A DNA stretch of 9,370 nt from Erysipelotrichaceae bacterium (GTDB taxonomy: Bacteria > Bacillota_I > Bacilli_A > Erysipelotrichales > Erysipelotrichaceae), in the NCBI GenBank assembly GCA_003446295.1, contig DMBB01000021.1, forward strand, positions 1 through 9,370. Direction: 5' to 3'. This document shows, one piece after another, positions 5,544-9,370 of this stretch. Numbering within the stretch: position 1 is the first letter of the stretch; the number at the start of each line of letters is the position of its first letter. The notes beneath the pieces were generated by a model. That model ran no database searches, had not been told where the DNA came from, and worked only from the letters and a program-made list of their open reading frames with translations. The translations under genes and the position numbers were made by a program.

Positions 5544-6680
5544 TCATGCGTTCTGTGTTTGACCGTGGGTGTGCTTTCTCAGCCATGGCAGGAAATGTTC
5601 ACGGTATACAAACATCACGATCGCCATAGCAGGCACTGCGAGCAGGATGCCTGCTACGCCGCAGATCTTTCCGAATACGATCGTTGAAACAAGCGTGATC
5701 ACAGCCGGTACGCCCAGTGTGTTGCCGAACATCTTCGGCTTGATGACATATCCGTCGATCGTCTGCAGAATGACGGTCAGGATCAGAAAATAAAGCGCGT
5801 TCATCGGGCTGTCAAATACAAGCACGACTGAACCGATCACTGCGCCGACGATCGGTCCGAAGGTCGGCAGCAGATTCGTTACGCCGACAATGACCGAGAC
5901 CAGGGAAATGTACGGCATTCCCAGCAGCATCATCACAATGGCATTGATCACGCCGACGATCACCGCATCCAGAAGATTGCAGCCGATATAGGAGATCAGG
6001 ATCTCATGACAGCGCTTGAAGAATGTATTGTGCTTTGCAAATGTTTCAGGCTTCATGGATGCCTGTCTGAATTCGGCAATGCTTCCCATGATCTGTTTTT
6101 TGCCCAGCAGCAGATACAGCGCGATGATCAGTCCGATCACGATATTGACGATCGAGCTTCCGATATTGATCGTTGTATTCAGGATCTGGGCAGCGTTGTC
6201 CTTGATATAATCAACGACCACGTTGACGCCCTGATCCAGATAGCTTGTCAGCATCGTCAGGTCCAGGTGCAGATCCATGCCGAGTTTGTTGAGACTGCTG
6301 ATCAGATTATCGATGGCTGATTCATCCGCCATGACGGATACCAATGAGCTGACGCTGCTGACGATCGCAGGAATAATGATTCCGAAGGCACCGATGATGA
6401 TCAGCAGCAGAAGGATGAACGCTGACAGAACGCCCAGCATCCGTGCTCTGTTTTCAGGCATGGTGCTGAATACCTTCTGTTCAAAGAATCTGACTGCCGG
6501 TTCGATCAGATATGCCATGATGATGCCTGCCAGCACGGGTTCAAATATCTTGACCACGCCAGACATCCATGAAAATATCTCAGTGAAATGCGTCAGGAAC
6601 ATATACAGCAAAACTCCTCCGCAGACTGCGGCGAGATTTGCAAACCATCTTTTTTCAAGCAGATCCTTTATCCGATCCAT
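5544..6680 (-). CDS. AI-2E family membrane transporter
   Basis: The 378-aa product is a polytopic inner-membrane protein of the AI-2E family (formerly UPF0118; relatives include TqsA and YhhT). Some members export autoinducer-2 and others exchange ions; substrates of most are unknown. Hydrophobic segments lie near residues 13-30, 46-60, 81-118, 174-193, 234-254, 258-289 and 295-360. The family signature NLLPTFGPIVGA is at 269-280, and the typical QTIDGYVIKPKMFGNTLG with a G-rich final membrane pair follows. The start at 6680 is chosen because AAGGAG (6689-6694) lies 8 bases before it; twelve further upstream codons are open but overlap the likely promoter. It is the first gene of the operon with the aldolase (31 bases downstream) and isomerase, suggesting transport linked to that pathway, though AI-2E genes also occur in unrelated settings. 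Confidence 0.88.
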   Translation of the reverse strand: MDRIKDLLEKRWFANLAAVCGGVLLYMFLTHFTEIFSWMSGVVKIFEPVLAGIIMAYLIEPAVRFFEQKVFSTMPENRARMLGVLSAFILLLLIIIGAFGIIIPAIVSSVSSLVSVMADESAIDNLISSLNKLGMDLHLDLTMLTSYLDQGVNVVVDYIKDNAAQILNTTINIGSSIVNIVIGLIIALYLLLGKKQIMGSIAEFRQASMKPETFAKHNTFFKRCHEILISYIGCNLLDAVIVGVINAIVMMLLGMPYISLVSVIVGVTNLLPTFGPIVGAVIGSVVLVFDSPMNALYFLILTVILQTIDGYVIKPKMFGNTLGVPAVITLVSTIVFGKICGVAGILLAVPAMAIVMFVYREHFLPWLRKHTHGQTQNA

Positions 6681-6688
6681 AAAATGAA

Positions 6689-6733
6689 CTCCTTTGCCTG
6701 TCAGTATATCACGCAACGACCTTCATAAGGCAA
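6689..6733 (-). promoter_or_regulatory. Promoter and ribosome binding site of the transporter-aldolase-isomerase operon
   Basis: On the minus strand TGATATACT (6703-6711) is an extended -10 element, with TTGCCT (6728-6733) as a possible -35 at a long 19-base spacing. AAGGAG (6689-6694) then lies 8 bases before the ATG at 6680. Transcription would start near 6697, which excludes the longer open frame and implies a very short leader. No operator or riboswitch-like structure is seen in this gap. Confidence 0.5.
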
Positions 6734-6782
6734 AATGTACAGCGAAATAAGAATGTAAAAACACGCCGTCTGTCATAACCGG

Positions 6783-7241
6783 TCAATCGCGGAACAGGTC
6801 CTTATAGGCGCCATATCCGCGCTCTTCCAGTTCTTCATACGGGATAAAGCGCAGTGATGCGGAATTGATGCAGTAGCGGAGTCCACCCGACTCTGCGGGT
6901 CCGTCATGAAATACATGTCCCAGATGCGAGCCTGCTCCGGAACTTCTGACTTCTGTCCGGATCATTCCGTGACTGAGGTCCATGCGTTTCGTGACTGCTT
7001 CTTTCCTGACGGGCTTTGTAAAGGCAGGCCATCCGCAGCCGGAGTTGTATTTGTCCGTCGATGCAAACAGCGGCTCTCCGCTGACAACATCCACATACAG
7101 GCCTTTTTCAAAGAAATCATCATATTCACCGGTAAACGCATATTCCGTTGCGGCATGCTGGGTGACTTCATAGGAAAGATCTCCGATGCGCTCCCTCAGT
7201 TCCTGGTCTGTTTCGTTCTTCGGTCTTCTGCCTTCATTCAT
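6783..7241 (-). CDS. msrB: Peptide methionine-R-sulfoxide reductase MsrB
   Basis: The 152-aa enzyme reduces methionine-R-sulfoxide in proteins, repairing oxidative damage with thioredoxin as reductant. Motifs: [17 protein letters not shown] (24-40), [15 protein letters not shown] (47-61), SGCGWPAF (67-74) and SHLGHVF (105-111). The last, [11 protein letters not shown] (122-132), carries catalytic Cys124, with Cys69 as the likely resolving cysteine. The two CxxC zinc motifs of many MsrB proteins are absent, so this is the non-zinc form common in Gram-positive bacteria. The length is that of a single-domain MsrB without a fused MsrA. The ATG overlaps the stop of the HD-domain gene as ATGA, and AAGGAG lies just upstream, so the two genes are coupled. 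There is no strong terminator after the stop, only a T-run with weak pairing. Confidence 0.95.
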   Translation of the reverse strand: MNEGRRPKNETDQELRERIGDLSYEVTQHAATEYAFTGEYDDFFEKGLYVDVVSGEPLFASTDKYNSGCGWPAFTKPVRKEAVTKRMDLSHGMIRTEVRSSGAGSHLGHVFHDGPAESGGLRYCINSASLRFIPYEELEERGYGAYKDLFRD

Positions 7242-7831
7242 ATCCGTTCTCCTTCATCATTGCGGTCCGGGGCTTCCAGTCTGATCTTTTCCAGGGTATC
7301 CTGCAGGATCTCCTGCCGCAGTTCCTTCAGCCATGGCGAAAATTCCACCGTATCAAATGCGTAAGTCCTGTTCAGTTCATACTCGTTGTCTGCCCATGTA
7401 CTGATCGGTGACTCGTTATGCTGTATCAGCGCTTCAAGTTTATCCAGTGCCTTATAGATCTTTGCTTCGATCGTCTGCTGCGCTTCCATCTCTTTGTACA
7501 GTTCAGACATGCGGACGGATACGTCCTCTGAAAGTGAAGCGACCCAGTCATTCAGCAGTTCATCCTCTGTTCTGCGGTCCTGGTCTGTTTTCAGGAAGGT
7601 CGGGATGTCGCCTGTAAAGCATTCTCCGAGATCATGGATCAGGCACATTCTGATCACTTTATTGATATCTGCTTCAGGAAACACATCTTCCAGCAGAAAT
7701 GCCATCAGAGATATCCGCCAGCTGTGTTCTGCGACGCTTTCTCTTCTTCCGTTTGTTGTTGTGCAATGACGCTCTGCGTCCTTCAGACGTTCTGCGATAT
7801 GCAGAATATCCAGAAATTCACGCTGTTCCAT
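7238..7831 (-). CDS. HD-domain phosphohydrolase (YfbR/HDDC2-like)
   Basis: This 197-aa protein carries a complete HD metal-binding set: His36 in VAEHSW, His66-Asp67 in LIHDLGE, Glu70, GD in FTGDIP, and Asp130 in KALDKLEAL. The order and spacing match the HD_3 group that includes YfbR (a 5'-deoxynucleotidase) and the HDDC2 proteins. Hydrolysis of a nucleoside monophosphate is therefore the best guess, and the exact substrate is unknown. The [10 protein letters not shown] start of the domain is typical. The start at 7831 has AGAGG about 7 bases upstream. It is the first gene of a two-gene unit with msrB (4-base overlap) and lies downstream of the hflC terminator, so it should have its own promoter in the roughly 50 bases between, where I found no convincing -35/-10 pair. 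Confidence 0.87.
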   Translation of the reverse strand: MEQREFLDILHIAERLKDAERHCTTTNGRRESVAEHSWRISLMAFLLEDVFPEADINKVIRMCLIHDLGECFTGDIPTFLKTDQDRRTEDELLNDWVASLSEDVSVRMSELYKEMEAQQTIEAKIYKALDKLEALIQHNESPISTWADNEYELNRTYAFDTVEFSPWLKELRQEILQDTLEKIRLEAPDRNDEGERI

Positions 7832-7882
7832 CGAGTACCTCTTTGCCGTGCCGGCAGTCTTTCACCATCCATCGTAACACAA

Positions 7883-7908
7883 CAAAGGCAGGATCACTCC
7901 TGCCTTTG
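7883..7908 (-). terminator. Rho-independent terminator of hflKC
   Basis: CAAAGGCAGG (7899-7908 read on the minus strand) pairs perfectly with CCTGCCTTTG (7883-7892) over 10 bp around a 6-base loop, and is followed on the minus strand by the T-rich TTGTGTT. It starts 3 bases after the hflC stop and separates hflKC from the HD-msrB unit. The T-tract is interrupted, so some read-through is possible. Confidence 0.8.
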
Positions 7909-7910
7909 CC

Positions 7911-8777
7911 TCAGTTTCCGTACAGTACTTTCGCAAGTTCTGAATCTTTGTCGAGGATGATCGTTTTGTTTTCTCCGTGCATGGATTCCTTCAGTGCGTC
8001 CAGTGATCTGGCATATTCATAGAATTCTGCCTTTTCCGGCGTATTGTAGGCTTCCTGCAGGATCTTCATGTATTCCTCTTCGCCTTCAGCTCTGAGTATG
8101 GCTGCCTGGCGCTGTGCTTCTGCTTTCAGGACGGTCACTTCCCTGTCGGTCTTGTTGCGGATCTTCTGAGCTTCTGAAGCACCGCTTGCTGTGTAGCTTG
8201 CAGCAATATTGTTGCGCTCGGAGATCATGCGTTCGTAGACCGCGGATTCGTTGTCACTCGGCAGTCCGAGGATCTTGATCTGGGATGTAACGATCTCGAT
8301 GCCGTACTGGCCGATATCGGAATTGGCTTCCTTTGTGATCATGGCTGTCAGCTTCTCGCCGGTCGCCGCAATGATATCATCCTGGTTCATGGAAGAGATC
8401 GTATTCTTCAGTGCGTTGTAAACAGCTGCTTCGATACGTTCTTCCGCACGGTTCGATGAAGCGTTCAGTGTTCTGATATAAGCCTGCGGATCTGTTACCT
8501 TCCAGAGGACAAAATTGTCTGCGATCATGGATTTCTTGTCGCGCGTGATAACATCCGATGCCGGAATATCATACAGGATCGTTCTTGCCGAGATGATCTC
8601 GACTGTCTGAAGGAACGGAATGCGGAATTTCATGCCCGGTGTATTTTCGATCCTGACGATCCTTCCCAGGTGTCTGATAACAGCGTATTCATTCAGTTCG
8701 ACTGTATAGGCCGAACCGGAAGCGATCAGCAGTACCAGAAGGACTGCGATGTATTTCAATGCCTTTTTCATATTCAC
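7911..8777 (-). CDS. hflC: HflC, SPFH/band-7 membrane protease regulator
   Basis: The 288-aa protein is a full HflC. It has an N-terminal membrane anchor (residues about 5-25) and a band-7/SPFH domain beginning ELNEYAVIRHLGRIV. The HflC hallmark YERMISERNNIAASYTASG is followed by a charged coiled coil (EAQKIRNKTDREVTVLKAEAQRQAAIL). With HflK it forms the large membrane cage that surrounds and modulates the AAA protease FtsH. The start is most likely the GTG at 8777: GGAGG (8784-8788) is 6 bases upstream of it, while the ATG two codons later is 12 bases away. The GTGA overlap with the hflK stop indicates coupled translation, as expected for subunits made in similar amounts. ftsH is not in this window. 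Confidence 0.92.
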   Translation of the reverse strand: MNMKKALKYIAVLLVLLIASGSAYTVELNEYAVIRHLGRIVRIENTPGMKFRIPFLQTVEIISARTILYDIPASDVITRDKKSMIADNFVLWKVTDPQAYIRTLNASSNRAEERIEAAVYNALKNTISSMNQDDIIAATGEKLTAMITKEANSDIGQYGIEIVTSQIKILGLPSDNESAVYERMISERNNIAASYTASGASEAQKIRNKTDREVTVLKAEAQRQAAILRAEGEEEYMKILQEAYNTPEKAEFYEYARSLDALKESMHGENKTIILDKDSELAKVLYGN

Positions 8778-9370
8778 TCATTACCTCCGGCTGTGGTGAA
8801 GCTTTCCAGCGGCATCAGTGTCTGCGTATTGCCGTCTGTTACGATGATCTTCAGGTCAGGAAGGATCTCTTCCATCGCTTCATAGAACATTCTCTTCTTG
8901 GTGATCAGCGGGAATTTCTGATATTCTTCGTACATTTTGCTGAATCTGGCTGCCTGGCCTTCTGCTTCAGCGATCCTTGCTGTCTTCTCAGCTTCCGCTG
9001 CCTGGATGATGCGGTCTGCCTCTGCCTCCGCATAAGGGATCTGTTCATTCCTGTAGCGGTTGGCGTCATTAACAGCTGTTTCCTTGCCCTGTCTGGCTGT
9101 TTCAACAGCTTTGAATGCCTGTGCGACTTCGCTTGTGGGAGGCTCGGAATCCTGTACAGAGACATTCACGATCTGCATGCCGATCTGCTTCTCCGAGAGT
9201 TCTTTCGCCAGCAATTCCCGGATCTCCTGCTGGATCTGGCCTTTTCCTGTCGTCATGACCTCGTCTACCGGATAGTCTGTGACCGTTGCCCTGATGCAGG
9301 ACAATGCTTCATTGGCAAGGATCATTTCCGGATTGTTCGTATTGAACAGATAAGCGATCGGGTCGCTGAC
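8774..9370 (-). CDS. hflK: HflK, SPFH/band-7 protein (partial, 5' end outside window)
   Basis: The frame is open to the right edge and the visible 198 residues lack the N-terminus, so the first in-frame ATG at 9325 is internal. Residues upstream of it read VSDPIAYLFNTNNPE, the typical HflK V-DP-YLFN region. Downstream come AEDL-like segments IRATVTDYPVDEVMTTGK, GMQIVNVSVQDSEPP, the AF-AVE-AR-GKE and NDANRYRNEQIPYAEAEADR stretch, and a long Ala/Glu coiled coil. These are characteristic of HflK and distinguish it from HflC. The missing part should hold the membrane anchor and start of the SPFH domain. The stop overlaps the hflC start by 4 bases. It acts at the membrane with HflC on FtsH. Confidence 0.92.
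   Translation of the reverse strand, partial: VSDPIAYLFNTNNPEMILANEALSCIRATVTDYPVDEVMTTGKGQIQQEIRELLAKELSEKQIGMQIVNVSVQDSEPPTSEVAQAFKAVETARQGKETAVNDANRYRNEQIPYAEAEADRIIQAAEAEKTARIAEAEGQAARFSKMYEEYQKFPLITKKRMFYEAMEEILPDLKIIVTDGNTQTLMPLESFTTAGGNE

Noticed and set aside
6717..6782. Terminator after msrB
   Set aside because: There is a T-run on the minus strand but the upstream sequence forms only a 3-4 bp stem, so I could not support a terminator call.
7832..7882. Promoter for the HD-msrB unit
   Set aside because: TGTTACGAT resembles an extended -10 weakly, but no -35 fits and the match is only four of six bases.
1..9370. Defence system, phage or insertion element, CRISPR array, tRNA or rRNA
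   Set aside because: I saw no repeat array, transposase or integrase motifs, terminal inverted repeats, or structured RNA; the genes are metabolic, repair and membrane functions.

Overview
The window looks like chromosomal DNA of a mid-GC Gram-positive anaerobe (Bacillota; Erysipelotrichia or Clostridia would fit). The pointers are strong GGAGG-type ribosome binding sites, the protein families present (a non-zinc MsrB, an MtnA-like isomerase paired with a class II aldolase, HflK/HflC, a UPF0158 domain, a DUF2974 protein) and tight operons. The taxon is inferred, not proven. Coding density is very high, no gap exceeds about 110 bases, and I see no mobile element, CRISPR array or RNA gene.

Layout from left to right. 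Positions 42-2876 hold a minus-strand operon read from right to left: two small proteins of unknown function (64 and 92 aa), an unusual fusion of a RibD-C/dihydrofolate-reductase-like domain to a UPF0158 domain, and a DUF2974 alpha/beta-hydrolase-like protein. A clear intrinsic terminator at 3-35 closes it. Positions 2877-2931 are a short divergent intergenic region. Positions 2932-3765 encode a trimeric-type purine nucleoside phosphorylase, the only plus-strand gene. It faces the next operon across a hairpin terminator at 3781-3809.

Positions 3816-6680 are a minus-strand operon: an AI-2E-family membrane transporter, then a class II (FucA-like) aldolase, then an MtnA-type aldose-1-phosphate isomerase that overlaps the aldolase by ATGA. 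The isomerase plus aldolase pair is the core of the 5-deoxyribose / DHAP shunt, which converts the 5'-deoxyadenosine or methylthioadenosine left by SAM enzymes into DHAP and an aldehyde. Positions 6783-7831 carry a two-gene minus-strand unit, an HD-domain phosphohydrolase followed by methionine sulfoxide reductase MsrB, again overlapping by ATGA. Positions 7911-9370 carry hflK (5' end outside the window) and hflC, overlapping by GTGA and closed by a terminator at 7883-7908.

The two points most worth following are the transporter-aldolase-isomerase operon, which I read as a SAM-by-product salvage module, and the RibD-C/UPF0158 fusion inside a group of poorly characterised genes.
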